Source of the DNA: Plantago ovata
Taxonomy: Eukaryota; Streptophyta; Magnoliopsida; Lamiales; Plantaginaceae
Assembly: GCA_028274465.1 (NCBI GenBank)
Contig: CM051456.1
Location: 110,971,397-111,035,396, forward strand
Length of the DNA stretch: 64,000 bases
Reading direction: 5' to 3'
How positions within the stretch are numbered: the stretch's first letter is position 1; each line of letters begins with the position of its first letter. Shown piece after piece: positions 1-11,789 of this stretch. Made by a program: the position numbers and the translations under genes. The notes below the pieces were generated by a model, which searched no databases, was not told the DNA's origin, and saw only the letters and a program-made list of their open reading frames with translations.

Positions 1-3000
1 TCTCACCGCGGCAGGTGGTGGACGCGTGGAGGACCCCGAGCTGAGGCTGCTCGCGAGGAACTTGGAGAAGAAGGCCTCGTCTTCGGTGTTGCGAAATGCT
101 TCGTCGAAAGTTAGGCATGAGATCAAGCGGTTGGCTTCTCTCACGCGCCGGCAGCAGCCGGTGAGGTTCGACCGGACGAAATCGGTGGCGGCTCAAGCGC
201 TCAAGGGGCTGAAGTTTATTAGCAAAGCGGATCAAAGCGCGGCTTGGGATGAGGTGGCGAAGAAGTACGATGAGATTACTGCCACCTCGGATTGGTTGCT
301 GCCTCGTGCACGTTTGGCGAGTGCATTGGTAAGTAGTAATTAGTAATTGTTACTACTATATAATTACAGTTTAATTTCAGTTTTGTCGAAATTTATAGGA
401 AGTTGATATACATTAATTTTAACTTTTCATTATTACGTTTTAGGTATGAATAAGGATTCGAAGGAATTCGCGGTGAAGCTATTTGACGCGCTGGCACGGA
501 GGAGGAATATTTCCGGTGATACGATTAATAAAGCGCAGCTGAGAGAATTTTGGGAACAAATTGCCGACCAAAGTTTTGATTCTAGGCTGCAAACGTTTTT
601 CGATATGTAAGTTGGAATATACAAAGTACTACAAACATTATTATTTAATATGTTAAGTTAAATTCTTAAATTCTTTGGCGTATCAATCATCAATTTTGGT
701 TTATACGACAAACTAACATTTTTTTAAATGGAATTATTATAAATTAATTGCATGACATTCATTAAAATGCAGGGTGGATAAAGATGCGGATGGGAGTATT
801 AGTGAAGAAGAAGTCAAGGAGGTAAGAAAACCGTTAAAGTATAATTCATTGCTTTTTTAGTTGGGGTCTTTGTCTTTCTACCGAGGAAAAATTGTGTATG
901 TACAGAAGACATTTTATTTTTATGTATGTATGAAAATTAAAGTGGTTTAATACTACTGTACTTTTTACTTTGTTTTGTAGTAATTCTTCAAATGTTTGAC
1001 AATGAGTAATGTTTTACTGATTTTTCTTAGACCTTTTATAACAAAGACTTTTAGAATTGAGCTTATATTATTATAATTTCACTTTGTGTGTGAGGAAATT
1101 TCTCATTTTAGATAGTTTAAAATTTTGGAATTTACTACCTATTTTATATTATTTTTGCACGGGAAAGATACAAAACTTATTTAGTGCTGAATTATTATTT
1201 TCATATCAGTTATCACTAAACCGTGCACATGTCATTTTATTCGAATACCATTTGAATATTGTAGTATTATCGCACTATATTATAAAAGATTAAAGTGATT
1301 ATTAAAATGTGATAAAAATTAAATAGTTATAGTGGAGCATTTTCTTATCGTAAAAGTAAAAGTTTTAAATTTTAATCATCATTTCAAATTCACTAAAACT
1401 TCAATTTTCCCTCCACCAATACTAACAGTGTTTTGAATTAATGGCAGATTATTGCTCTAAGTGCTTCAGCCAACAAGCTATCAAACATCAAGGATCAAGC
1501 AGATGAATACGCCAGGCTAATCATGGAAGAACTAGACCCTGCTAATCGCGGATGTGTTTCGGTAAATTCTCATTATTCAATCACCAAAATGAACTTGATC
1601 ACCAGTTCTTGAATTGCACCTAACCTGTTTGACAAAACGCCTAACCAGGTTGAAAGCCTGGAGATGCTTTTACTGCAAGGTTCATTTGAGTCTGCAAAAG
1701 GCACCGGCACAGGCGAGAGCCGTAACTTGAGCAAAATGCTGAGCGAGAAGCTGAAGCCGACTCAAGTCCACTTCCTAAGGAGAAAATACGAAGATTTTCA
1801 CTACTTTTTATCGGACAATTGGCAGAGAGTTTGGGTTATGGCTCTGTGGATTGGCATTATGGCTGGTTTGTTCACTTACAAGTACATTCAGTACAGGAAT
1901 AGAGCTGTGTTTGAAGTCATGGGCCACTGTGTTTGCGCGGCCAAGGGTGCGGCTGAGACTCTCAAGTTCAACATGGCCTTGATTTTGCTTCCGGTTTGCC
2001 GGAATACTATCACTTGGCTTCGGAACAAGACCAAGCTTGGCGTTGCTGTTCCTTTCGACGACAATCTTAACTTTCACAAAGTGAGTGTTTCTTGTGAACC
2101 ATGTAGTTTATCCGACGAAAATAAGTATGTTACGTAAAGGTAGACGTTAATACCTGAACTGCAGGAAATCATAAGAACATGCATCTTTAAGAGTTGTCTA
2201 ACTAAGCAAGTTCTGTTAATAGGTGATTGCAATAGCAATTGCGGTGGGAACGGGAATACACGCTATAAGCCATTTAGCATGTGATTTTCCCCGACTCCTC
2301 GCTGCAACCCCGGAGGAGTATGAGCCAATGCAGCAGTACTTTGGGGAAAATCAGCCTACGAGTTACTGGTGGTTCGTGAGGGGATGGGAAGGCGTTACAG
2401 GAATCATAATGGTGGTTCTGATGACGATAGCATTCACACTTGCGTCACCATGGTTCAGGAGAAACAGAGTCAATTTACCCAAGCCCCTGAACAAGCTAAC
2501 AGGGTTCAATGCCTTTTGGTACTCACACCACCTATTCGTCATCGTGTACATTTGTCTCATCATTCACGGAATCAAGCTCTTCTTGACCCATGAATGGTAC
2601 AAGAAAACGGTTAGTATTTTACACTTAACCTCTGTGTCCGGTTTTACAATACTTTCAACAATAATTTGCTAACAAGAAACAACCTTCATGTGTTGTATTT
2701 GCAGACATGGATGTATTTGTCAATTCCAGTGATACTATATGGTGGGGAAAGATTGATCAGGGCATTCAGATCAAGCATCAAGGCTGTCAAGATTATCAAG
2801 GTAAAAATAAAAAGAACACTATAGGGTTGAAAATTCTTGATTTAGACTTCTTTGAAATTAAGGTCATCCGTCATCATCGTATGACAGTAAGCCCATATTT
2901 TCTTGATTGGTAATTATGCTGATTTTATGGGAAATGATTGTGCATGAAGGTGGCTGTATATCCTGGAAATGTGCTAACATTGCACATGTCAAAGCCTCAT

Positions 3001-5601
3001 GGATTCAAATACAAGAGTGGACAATACATTTTTGTCAATTGTGCTGCAGTTTCTCCATTCGAATGGTAGGTGAATTATCATGACCACTTGCAATATTTTA
3101 TCAATACAAAAACTACAATCCAATTATCCAATATCACTATATCTTGTTATAATGCAATGCCCACCATTTCCAGTTTATGGAGGTTATAATTATGCTAATC
3201 GAACATGGCCTATCACACGTTAAAGAATATGATGTATGCATCACAGCTTGCAAATCATTGATATGTTGTTTGGTTTATTTGGGCTTGTTTGTTCCACTTC
3301 TACCTACTACCTGTTCAAAGTTTTCATTTTTTCTTCAGGGTCCTGTATCTTGAATTATTAAGATGAAGAGTAGTACTATAATGCAATTGACCTAACATTT
3401 TTATTGTACTCCATTTGATGCAGGCATCCATTTTCCATAACTTCGGCACCTCAGGATGATTATGTGAGCGTTCACATCAGAACATTGGGAGATTGGACTA
3501 GACAACTTAAAACTGTTTTCTCAGAGGTATGCATATTCCTATTTCTCCAATGAACAAGGGGGTTATACATCACACAAAACAAAACATAAGTCGTAAGTAA
3601 ATTCATAGACCACGTGGATTAATTAAAATCAATCAAAATTTCCAAGTTGACATATGGTGATGCAGGAGTTGTACTATACACAAAGCATGATTCAGATTAG
3701 CACTATAATTTTTAGCGAATTCTTTCTAAAAGTGTTGAAAAAATATAACATACTCACTAAAGATGGAACAAGTTTATATAAATAGTTGCACATGATTTGC
3801 GTTAACAAACTTTGTAAAGGGCTCTACGGCTCCAAAGAATGTGACATCCACTAGGGACAGAACAGGATATTTATTTATGAGCAAACCCTTGTACTTTTTT
3901 TCTTTTTTGGATAATGGTTAAGGACTTTGATCAGTTATTTACTCAACACATTAGTATTTAATATCATCATAAACTATTGTTTGGGTGTTTAAATCTTGAA
4001 CTAGGACCACTTAACTAGTATACTAATCATTGTTGCCTTGTGCATTTTGTCTTGCATTTGAGTGTTGATTATGTGCTTTTTGCTAATTGTTTGCACCATG
4101 ACTTTTTGGCCCTTGTTAGGTTTGTCAGCCACCACCCACTGGGAAAAGTGGGCTCCTTAGAGCTGACTATCTCCAAGGAGAAAATAACCCCAAGTAAGTC
4201 CATATTAGCTGCTCTCTATGCCCAAGCACATTAAGAAATTACACTTATTTTATACTTCATACTATGAATTTTCAGTATAACATGAAATTGATTTTATTCG
4301 TGTTTAAATAAATTACCACAGCTTCCCTAGAGTATTGATCGATGGCCCGTATGGAGCACCAACCCAAGATTACAAAGACTACGATGTAGTGTTGCTAGTG
4401 GGACTTGGCATTGGCGCGACACCAATGATAAGTGTTGTTAAGGACATAGTCAACAACATGAAGGCAATAGAAGAAGAAGAGAACGCATTGGAAAATGGAG
4501 CTAACGGATACCATAACGCTGGCTCATTAACTCCCAAGAGAAAGTCGGGTACGGAGAATAGTCGTGAAAACTTCAAGACAACGAGAGCATACTTCTACTG
4601 GGTCACTAGAGAACAAGGTTCTTTCGATTGGTTCAAAGGAGTGATGAATGAAGTATCTGAAATGGATCGCAAGGGTGTAATTGAGATGCACAACTACTGT
4701 ACTAGTGTTTATGAAGAGGGGGATGCTCGTTGCGCTCTTATCACTATGCTTCAATCACTCAACCATGCTAAGAATGGAGTTGACATTGTGTCGGGAACTA
4801 GGGTTAAGTCTCACTTCGCCAAGCCGAATTGGTACACGGTCTACAAACGAATCGCTTTGAACCATCCTAACTCGAAAGTTGGTAAGTTCCATATAATCAT
4901 TTCCACCTTCAAAAGTTTTAGCTTAAAAATAAATTCAATAATGTTAGTTAAATATCCCATAATTCACCTCTATGATACTTGAAAAGCCAATTTGGTGTTA
5001 CATGTTGGTCATCCAAGCTCCAAAGTCTACACTAAATGTGGTGCACACTTTGGGCACGTAAAAATTGTTATACACCTTATTCAACACAATGGGACCATGC
5101 AGTTTACCAACAAATTTTCACCACCACTTAATGAGTAATGACTCACTTTTTGTCTTTTCACCTTTGAACATCTTTTCCAATTTCCATCATGATATCTCTA
5201 TCATTTTTCACCAAAGCAGAACCTTGTGCACTCTAATCAGCCCTTTATCAGCTTCTAGTAATAGTAAGAAATCTCTAGATTTGATCACATACACGAAACC
5301 ACAGTTTAGTCTGTGCTACAATATACAGTAGTGGCTACTTTATGTGTTGTCAGTGCGTCACATGAAAAAGTTGATACAAATATGATACAACAAGTATCAG
5401 GAGTCAAAAGGATAATTACTACTAATGCACCTTAATGATGATCATAATCATGTGTGATTGGCTAATTATAATGACTTGATGAAATTTGCAGGAGTGTTTT
5501 ATTGTGGGGCACCACCACCAGTGAAGGAGCTAAGACAGCTAGCATCAGATTTTTCTCATAGGAGTTCCACCAGATTTGAATTCCATAAGGAAAACTTTTG
5601 A
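1..5601 (+). CDS. RBOH: Respiratory burst oxidase homolog (plant NADPH oxidase), 5' end outside window
   Basis: This gene encodes a plasma-membrane NADPH oxidase that moves electrons from cytosolic NADPH through FAD and two hemes to apoplastic oxygen, giving superoxide. Exons I read are 1-332, 444-606, 773-821, 1448-1561, 1649-2080, 2223-2609, 2705-2800, 2950-3065, 3424-3526, 4120-4193, 4322-4881 and 5492-5601; read from base 2 they join in frame into 844 codons plus a TGA stop. Visible parts in order: the conserved N-terminal region, a canonical EF-hand ([12 protein letters not shown]) and a degenerate second one, six-helix ferric-reductase core with heme histidines (GIHAISH, WYSHH), FAD site (HPFSITSAP), NADPH sites ([17 protein letters not shown]) and the family C-terminus GVFYCGAP...HKENF. 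The frame is open back to base 2, so roughly the first 80-100 residues are missing. The exon 1 donor is odd: in-frame splicing needs a GTAGTA donor at 333, whereas the good GTAAGT at 329 would shift the frame. Subfamily is uncertain, closest in feel to RBOHD/C. Confidence 0.96.
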
Positions 5602-6690
5602 CTTGATCAATCAATCCAATGAAGATAGGATGATGCATTGTACACTCCAAAAACCATGTGTACAGATTAATTTGTTCAATTGGACCACTACATTTATCAT
5701 TAGAGGAAACTTCAAACAATGCATGGATTTTGTTTGAATTTAATTTTAACCCTTTATCCCTTCTTGGGAAGTACAGTAGTATATATAGATAGAACTTAGA
5801 AGTAGTAGTTGTTAAATAGTTAAATTTCTTGAGTGACATCATAGAGGATCATGCTTGCATTGGCAAAGATCACTCTGTTACGATCCAATTTCATTTCTTT
5901 ATTTAATGGTTGTATGTCTAATGATGGTTGTAAGTTGTAACTTGCAAGTTGTAACCAAAAGAGGAGATGGTCAACTACCCCAGCTTGGTTTATTCTAAGT
6001 ACAATATATTGATGATGATTGACTCATAATGACTTTGATTATTTGTTAACATAGTTAATTATATTTATAGACTTGGATTAACTAACACTAAGAGAACATT
6101 GAATAGTTTTTGCGTAAGGTTTCTATGGTTGGAACTTGGACTCTTAACAAAATTTCTTAAATTTTAGTCTAACTCACTACCAAACAGACGGTTAGACTAT
6201 GACAAAGCTTCGTCGTTCAAGTTAGGGACGAACCTACAGTGTAGCAAGGGACAACAAGTGCTCTCACGATTTTCAAGATGAAATTACTAATATTATATTA
6301 TACGTATACCCTTTGTAGTATAAAGGCAAAAATGAGTTGTATATTTTGTGTGCAAAAACGAACAGGTGTCTTTGATTATCTTGCATAGCTAGGTAAAAAA
6401 ACGCTGCTATTGAGTTCAACGAAAGATCGTCCACACGGTAACGGATGCTGAAAAGTTTGAAACGGGACTAATTAAAGTTGAGTATGCCCGAAAGTGAATC
6501 TTGGAGTTTTAAATGAAGCATTGGTGCATCGCAACAAGACGTGTCAAGAACAAGAAGAATGTTTCAACGTAGTACAATATTGGTGGTGTATTACCAACAA
6601 ATGGTCAAACTAACTTATACATTTGAGTACTTGACCTCCAATAACACTCTAGTCTAGTCTTCAATAAATATGCTCCAATAATAAATACAA
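5602..6690. other. RBOH 3' flank, intergenic
   Basis: This stretch holds the 3' UTR and downstream flank of the RBOH gene. I see no convincing open frame, RNA gene or transposon end in it; short ORFs here have no recognisable motif. Confidence 0.6.
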
Positions 6691-6694
6691 TTAG

Positions 6695-7062
6695 GTGATT
6701 ATGTGGATAAATTGTTTGTCACTTGGTTTGGCGTGGTCACTTGTTCATAATTTAAATGTAGTGGATAAATTATCGGTCACTTGTTTTAATGTGGTCACTT
6801 GCTCAAAATTTAGGTGTAGCGGATAAATTGTTGGCCAGTTGGATTGGTGTGGTCACTTATTTGGTTGAGTAAGCGCTTAAACATCCTTTGTTCCACCTCC
6901 ACAAGTCAACACGGGGCTCAAAAGGTCGTGTTCTTTCCACTAGTCCTTTCAAATTATCTACCTCTTCTCTTTCCCACTCAAAACCAACTGACCAACAATT
7001 TATCCACTACACCTAAATTTTGAGCAAGTGACCACACCAAAAAAAGTGGATAAGTCTTATTC
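6695..7062. repeat. Fold-back repeat with subterminal tandem units
   Basis: The left part (about 6700-6875) has three diverged direct units of about 60 bp, each with GTGGATAAATT, then a CACTT motif and GTGGTCACTT. The right part (about 6970-7062) contains the same unit in inverse orientation (GTGACCACACC, CAATTTATCCACTACACC). Inverted ends with repeated subterminal units are typical of a non-autonomous DNA transposon, but I could not define exact ends or a target duplication. Confidence 0.55.
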
Positions 7063-7442
7063 AGTCTCGACTCGCATAACAACACTGATCCCAATATAAC
7101 GATGTAAGTCAAATACATCGATACACAATTTCACGATACAATTCTATCATATCATAAATCACCTTTTTTTAGATAGTTGTTGAATCTGATGATTCATATT
7201 TTTGATTCTAAATACAAACAACAACAAAAGTGAGTTACAGTTTACTGATGCACATCCCAGTTTTGTAACCTTCAAGCTTTAATTAAAGACACTGTTAACC
7301 AAATCACATTTCATACTTACATCACCATGCATGGTGCACAAATATAAAAGAGAAGAGGAAGAAAAAAAGGCTAATAACACAATAACACAAGACAAATAAA
7401 ATTATGGACAACAAATATAGACAATTATTTGTATAATACGCT

Positions 7443-8099
7443 TTAGAAGTCTAATTCACAGTCCCTAACTCCAACAGAAGTTAATATATTCTTCAGTAGC
7501 ATTTTCCTATCACCTGCTCCAGTGTTCTCAAACATGGCACCTGAAAGGCTCACAAAGCCTGGATTCTGGCTATTCAGCACAGAGAAAACCGTAGCTCGAT
7601 CGAAACCAGCATTAAAACAGAAATGCAGAAGCCCTTTAGGAACCATAAACACATCACCTTTCTTCAGACGTATCTGAAACACCTGGTTATTCGAGTCCAA
7701 GAATCCAGCCACCAAGTCACCCGAGACAACAAACATCAGCTCCGAAGCCCTTGGATGGGAGTGCGGTAACACAGCACCGTCGACTTCTATGTCAGTCCGA
7801 GCTGCTGATACTCCGAGTGTGTTTACACCTGGGAACACTGAAGCAGTAGCCATGGTGGTAGACGAAAGATAAAACGTCCTAGTGTCGCCACTTTGGTTTA
7901 ACAATGTGGTCTTGAAATCTGAGGCTGTTACACTTCTTGGGTCCTTGCAAGGATAGCCATTCATGAACATCGTTTGGCGTGTGGTGTCTGCTGGACACAT
8001 GTCATATATGTTTTCAGGATCCCCTGCTTTGCAGAGACTCAAGAGACTGCAGAAACACATTAAGAATGTAAAGCTCATCATGAGTCCAAAGATTTTCAT
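7443..8099 (-). CDS. Germin-like protein (secreted cupin)
   Basis: This is a 218-residue germin-like protein, an apoplastic homohexameric manganese cupin; family members have superoxide dismutase or oxalate oxidase activity or act in defence. The N-terminus is a signal peptide of about 25 residues (hydrophobic MKIFGLMMSFTFLMCF..., cleavage near KAG). Cys35 and Cys51 form the conserved N-terminal pair. The two cupin motifs supply metal ligands His113, His115, Glu120 (HSHPRASE) and His159 (KGLLHF). There is one N-glycosylation sequon at Asn68. Length and residues are normal and the frame is intact, with no intron. The start codon is at 8099 because it begins the signal peptide; a TATATA lies on the minus strand near 8149-8156. 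Whether it is an SOD-type germin-like protein or an oxalate oxidase cannot be read from the sequence. Confidence 0.95.
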   Translation of the reverse strand: MKIFGLMMSFTFLMCFCSLLSLCKAGDPENIYDMCPADTTRQTMFMNGYPCKDPRSVTASDFKTTLLNQSGDTRTFYLSSTTMATASVFPGVNTLGVSAARTDIEVDGAVLPHSHPRASELMFVVSGDLVAGFLDSNNQVFQIRLKKGDVFMVPKGLLHFCFNAGFDRATVFSVLNSQNPGFVSLSGAMFENTGAGDRKMLLKNILTSVGVRDCELDF

Positions 8100-8144
8100 T
8101 GTTTTAAGGATGTTTTTTTGTTATAACTATTCGTTTAGTTGTGG

Positions 8145-8160
8145 AAAGTATATATGGAAA
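8145..8160 (-). promoter_or_regulatory. Possible TATA box of germin-like gene
   Basis: A TATATA run lies about 50 bp upstream of the germin-like start codon, read on the minus strand. The distance allows only a very short leader, so this is tentative. Confidence 0.35.
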
Positions 8161-8179
8161 GGATTGCATGATGTTTAAG

Positions 8180-9400
8180 TAAAATAGTAGTATTACTCTT
8201 GGAGTTCACTTCACTTCAGTGATCTTTGTAGGGTTTGATTGCTTAATTAGTAAAAAGCAAAACATGCTTAAAAGAAAGTTTATCATACACTTATCTGTGA
8301 GGTTGAGGTGTCCCTTAGTTTAAATCATGATCCTAATAGGCTATTTTCAAGCTAGAAACAAGTAGTCAAGTAGCCAATAAAAACATTATGTTTCGAGTAT
8401 AAAAAAAACGAATCGAGCTCAAAGAATTGAAATTCTGGAAAAAGAGTAATAAAGTAAACAAGAAAATGTCATCACCAATTCACCATGTTTATAGTTAGTG
8501 CAAGTGAATGATAAACAAGAGAGGGAGAGTTCTGAAAAATAACATAGAAGTAGTTTATACCTGGCAAAGATCAGGCGTCAAGATCATTTCCATATCTCCT
8601 ATGCATCAGCAATGGAGAAGAGCGGCTGTTTCTTTCTATTGAGTGAATTCCTCAGCATTCTTTATCACCGCAGGCACATGCTAAAGAATAAAGATAATTT
8701 GGATGCATAACAGTGGAGGCCATCTTAGACTTAACATACGCTTGATTATTATTTTTTTGAAATGTTTAAATCCATTAACCCAAAATCTTTGTACATGTGT
8801 AAGAGGGGTATGCCCCAATTTCATGCTACCATCAAGTATAAACTCAAGGAAATCCCTAAAAGCCAATGTGACTAAAGGAAGGGAAAACCAGGCACAACAC
8901 TATGAACTCTAGTATTAAAACTATAATCCATGCGCCTTTCAAACACGAGGAGCTGACCAATTATTGTTTGATAAATGAACAACTATTGTCTGAAGCTGGA
9001 AGTCGTGGCTTTTTTTTCTTTTTTCTATTTTCTAGAATTGAGATCACAAGATCCTAAGGCATCTTACAAAATGAACACAGTCCCTCTGTATCAAAACAAG
9101 CATCGTCTAAAGTCAAGAAAACAGCGCCTACAAATGTTATGTCAAAACAATATTAGATTTTAATTTTCACACACACATAAAGTAGCACACAGCTTCTGGC
9201 ATATGTATGCATAACATTGTAGTTCTGAAGGACTAAATATGCAGATGTAGAGTGCTCAAACTAAGCATATAAGAGTACAGTCAATTATTCAAACTAGTAA
9301 AATGACATGTAATAATAAGTAAAATACTTGTGAAGTACAGCGCCAAAAGCAAGCATTTGTTTAAGCAATTAGAACCTCTTGCAAATGAGCAGCTCGGCCG
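8180..9400. other. Intergenic between germin-like and IPK2 genes
   Basis: This is AT-rich sequence with no recognisable gene. Short ORFs on both strands lack domains. It probably carries the germin-like promoter and the 3' UTR of the inositol kinase gene. Confidence 0.5.
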
Positions 9401-9408
9401 GTCCAAGT

Positions 9409-10308
9409 CTAATGATCGTTGGAGTACACATGACTTTTATGATCATCTTCTACTGAACCGTCAGTAATACAGTCTTCAGGAGCAGTGAGAATCTCAGAAA
9501 CAAACTTTATCAGAGAGCAAAGCCCACCCAAGAAGTTATGGTCAATAACACCCTTCCCTTCAAAAACATGCGCGAAATCAATTAGCTTGATTTCCGCCCT
9601 TGGGCCCTTCCCCTTGGCTATAAGCTCCTTCTGGAACATCATGAGGACTGAGCAAGAATAGAAATGATAAGTGGTTTGGTCCTCAAACCAAGCCTTCAAC
9701 TCCAGTAACTGGGATAGGATACCAGTGGAACCACCATAAACAACAGAAGCAAAAGCACAATCTGGTTTCGAATCTGTATCAGAGGACACAAACTTTCTGA
9801 GAGTGAACTTCACTTCATCAGCTGAAAGAGACTGAACTTCCGCCTTATTCTGAGGCCTCCAGAAGCCAGAGTCCCGGTTTCGAAAGACCTGTAACCCTGA
9901 TAGTCTAAATCCTAAATAAACACTCGAAGTCACTATATCTTTCTTCAAGCATTTTTGGATGTAGTCGTCCGGTGCTTCTGGGGCCCAGGTTTGACCACCT
10001 ACCTTAATGTCCATGATGGAAGGATTAAGTCGGCTGTAGTTAAGATCTTCTAAAACCAGGTGAGGTTTCACGCCAGATCCATCAGATGCCTCGAGTAGCT
10101 GAGTGCCATAAAACTTGGGGAAAAAACGAGCAATATGGTCGGGAATTTTAGCATTAGAAGAGAAGGATGTGTAGAAAGCAACCTCATTAGTTCCACGCCT
10201 GTCACCCTGAAGAGGCTTGTAGAAACGCCCTGAATCATCGACAAGTGGTCCTAGCATCCCACCAAGAGCTTTGTGGCCTGCAACCTGGTGATCTGGGACT
10301 TTAAGCAT
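9409..10308 (-). CDS. IPK2: Inositol polyphosphate multikinase (IPK2 type)
   Basis: This 299-residue kinase phosphorylates inositol trisphosphate and tetrakisphosphate to InsP5 in the phytate and inositol-pyrophosphate pathway, and usually acts in the nucleus and cytosol. The family signature PxxxDxKxG is present as PSIMDIKVG at residues 96-104. The hinge region LVLEDLN is at 85-91, and the late catalytic/metal motif IDFAH is at 243-247, followed by HNFLGGLCSLI. Size matches the short plant IPK2 proteins, which are single-exon in the coding part. The start MLKVPDHQVAGH matches the usual plant N-terminus. The frame is intact. A 5' UTR intron lies upstream, annotated separately. Confidence 0.95.
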   Translation of the reverse strand: MLKVPDHQVAGHKALGGMLGPLVDDSGRFYKPLQGDRRGTNEVAFYTSFSSNAKIPDHIARFFPKFYGTQLLEASDGSGVKPHLVLEDLNYSRLNPSIMDIKVGGQTWAPEAPDDYIQKCLKKDIVTSSVYLGFRLSGLQVFRNRDSGFWRPQNKAEVQSLSADEVKFTLRKFVSSDTDSKPDCAFASVVYGGSTGILSQLLELKAWFEDQTTYHFYSCSVLMMFQKELIAKGKGPRAEIKLIDFAHVFEGKGVIDHNFLGGLCSLIKFVSEILTAPEDCITDGSVEDDHKSHVYSNDH

Positions 10309-10351
10309 GGCGTCTTACTGTGAAGATTTTATTGCAGAAATGTGAAGCTCC

Positions 10352-11043
10352 CTACAAAATAGGAATAGGGGTTAGCATTACAAGGTTGGATATATAATCT
10401 CAATATTATCAAAAACAAACAATGCAATGGGGACAAATATATGAAAAGATAGATCTAGTTGAAGTTCAAACCAAATGAATGGTTCATATGATTTGTTCCA
10501 TTTTCCATTTCAAAGAGATAGAGAATATAAGTTTCAAATCAGTGGACAATCTTGAAGAAGGCTATTCAGGTGAACATGGCAATTGGCAAGTAAAGTACAG
10601 CAAAAAAAAAGGTAAAGAATAATATTTCTGCAGCTCAGATTCTGAAAAATGTACACAATTTGTTAACTATCCTAACACATAGGCGAAACTGGTTTAGAAA
10701 CATTAACGAAAGAAACTGTATGCAATATATGGTGCTTAATTCAACAACTCATCAAGTAGTTCATTTAGTCTATTATGTTCTTTCGTCTGAACATAACTTA
10801 ACGTATTGAACTGAAATTAATGGTTTTTGATTGGAACATACAGAAATGAGCAAATTCTACAGACAGTCGAATTAGTAAGTAATGTGCAAGTAACTACTAC
10901 AACAAACACAGTCACACAGATGAAACAGTGACCCAATCTTAAAGAAAATGTCAACTAGAAATGAAATTGAAAAAGAAAACACACGTGCATCGATCCAAAG
11001 AATCCCAAGAACTTTTTACATGAAGAACAAAAGCTAGTAGTAC
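10352..11043 (-). other. 5' UTR intron of the IPK2 gene
   Basis: On the minus strand, CAG followed by GTACTA at about 11043 is a plausible donor, and TTTTGTAG followed by GG at about 10352 is a plausible acceptor. The acceptor lies 43 bases upstream of the IPK2 start codon. The 692-base span has no coding content, so it fits a leader intron. This rests on splice signals alone. Confidence 0.55.
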
Positions 11044-11059
11044 CTGTATAATTGGGAAG

Positions 11060-11745
11060 ATTGAAATATTCGGATGGGTAGCTGTAGTATAATTGGATTT
11101 AGGGGGGCTTCAATTGCTCTGGATTTGGTTGGGAATAAATAAAGGAAGAATTATCAAGCATAATACTAATACTAGTAACTACAAGTAAGAAAAAGTTTGA
11201 ATCGACGTCGTCTTGTTTGGGTTCTTTGTCTTTGAAGCCGACGCGAATCCCCTTTGCTTACGACAGACACCTTTTTGGGCGTCGGTTTTGAGTCTGGATT
11301 ACGTACCAATTTCTTTAATGGTTTCAGATATTTTGTGATTCTTTCATTTTCTTTTCTTTCACGTGTTAAAAACGCTACATCTGTGATCTGTTCATCTATA
11401 TATTTTCGACTAAAAAAAAAAAATGTGTATTATTTTCCCCTTTCCTATAAATCTATCCGGCGTGTCTATGTTATAGAGCAATCTTATGAGTTATGATTGT
11501 ATGAGGGATTATACAATGTGAAAATTTTAACCACCCTTAAGACTGAAAATTATGTAAAATTTCCGACTTCAAAGGGTCATATGGACGGACATAAAATCTA
11601 ATTACTCAAAGAAAAAAAGCCATTGTGCATATTCACTAATAGGGTTAGGGTCCTTCAATTTGTATTGAAAAAACTCTTTTCTTTTTCTTTTTCCGGAACT
11701 CCAAAAATATTTAGATTTTTCATCCCCCACACACACACAAGAATA
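11060..11745. other. Intergenic, IPK2 promoter side
   Basis: The stretch probably contains the promoter of the IPK2 gene, read leftwards. I see no gene or clear repeat before the LINE target duplication at 11746. Confidence 0.5.
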
Positions 11746-11753
11746 ACGTTGCA

Positions 11754-11789
<36 letters not shown>

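Noticed and set aside
4040-4234. ORF overlapping an RBOH exon in another frame
   Set aside because: It mixes intron and exon 4120-4193 in the wrong frame; the RBOH frame explains the conserved part.
8565-8700. Possible noncoding exon or miRNA (GATCAGGCGTCAAGATCATTTCC region)
   Set aside because: No stem of useful length and no known miRNA match could be found by eye.
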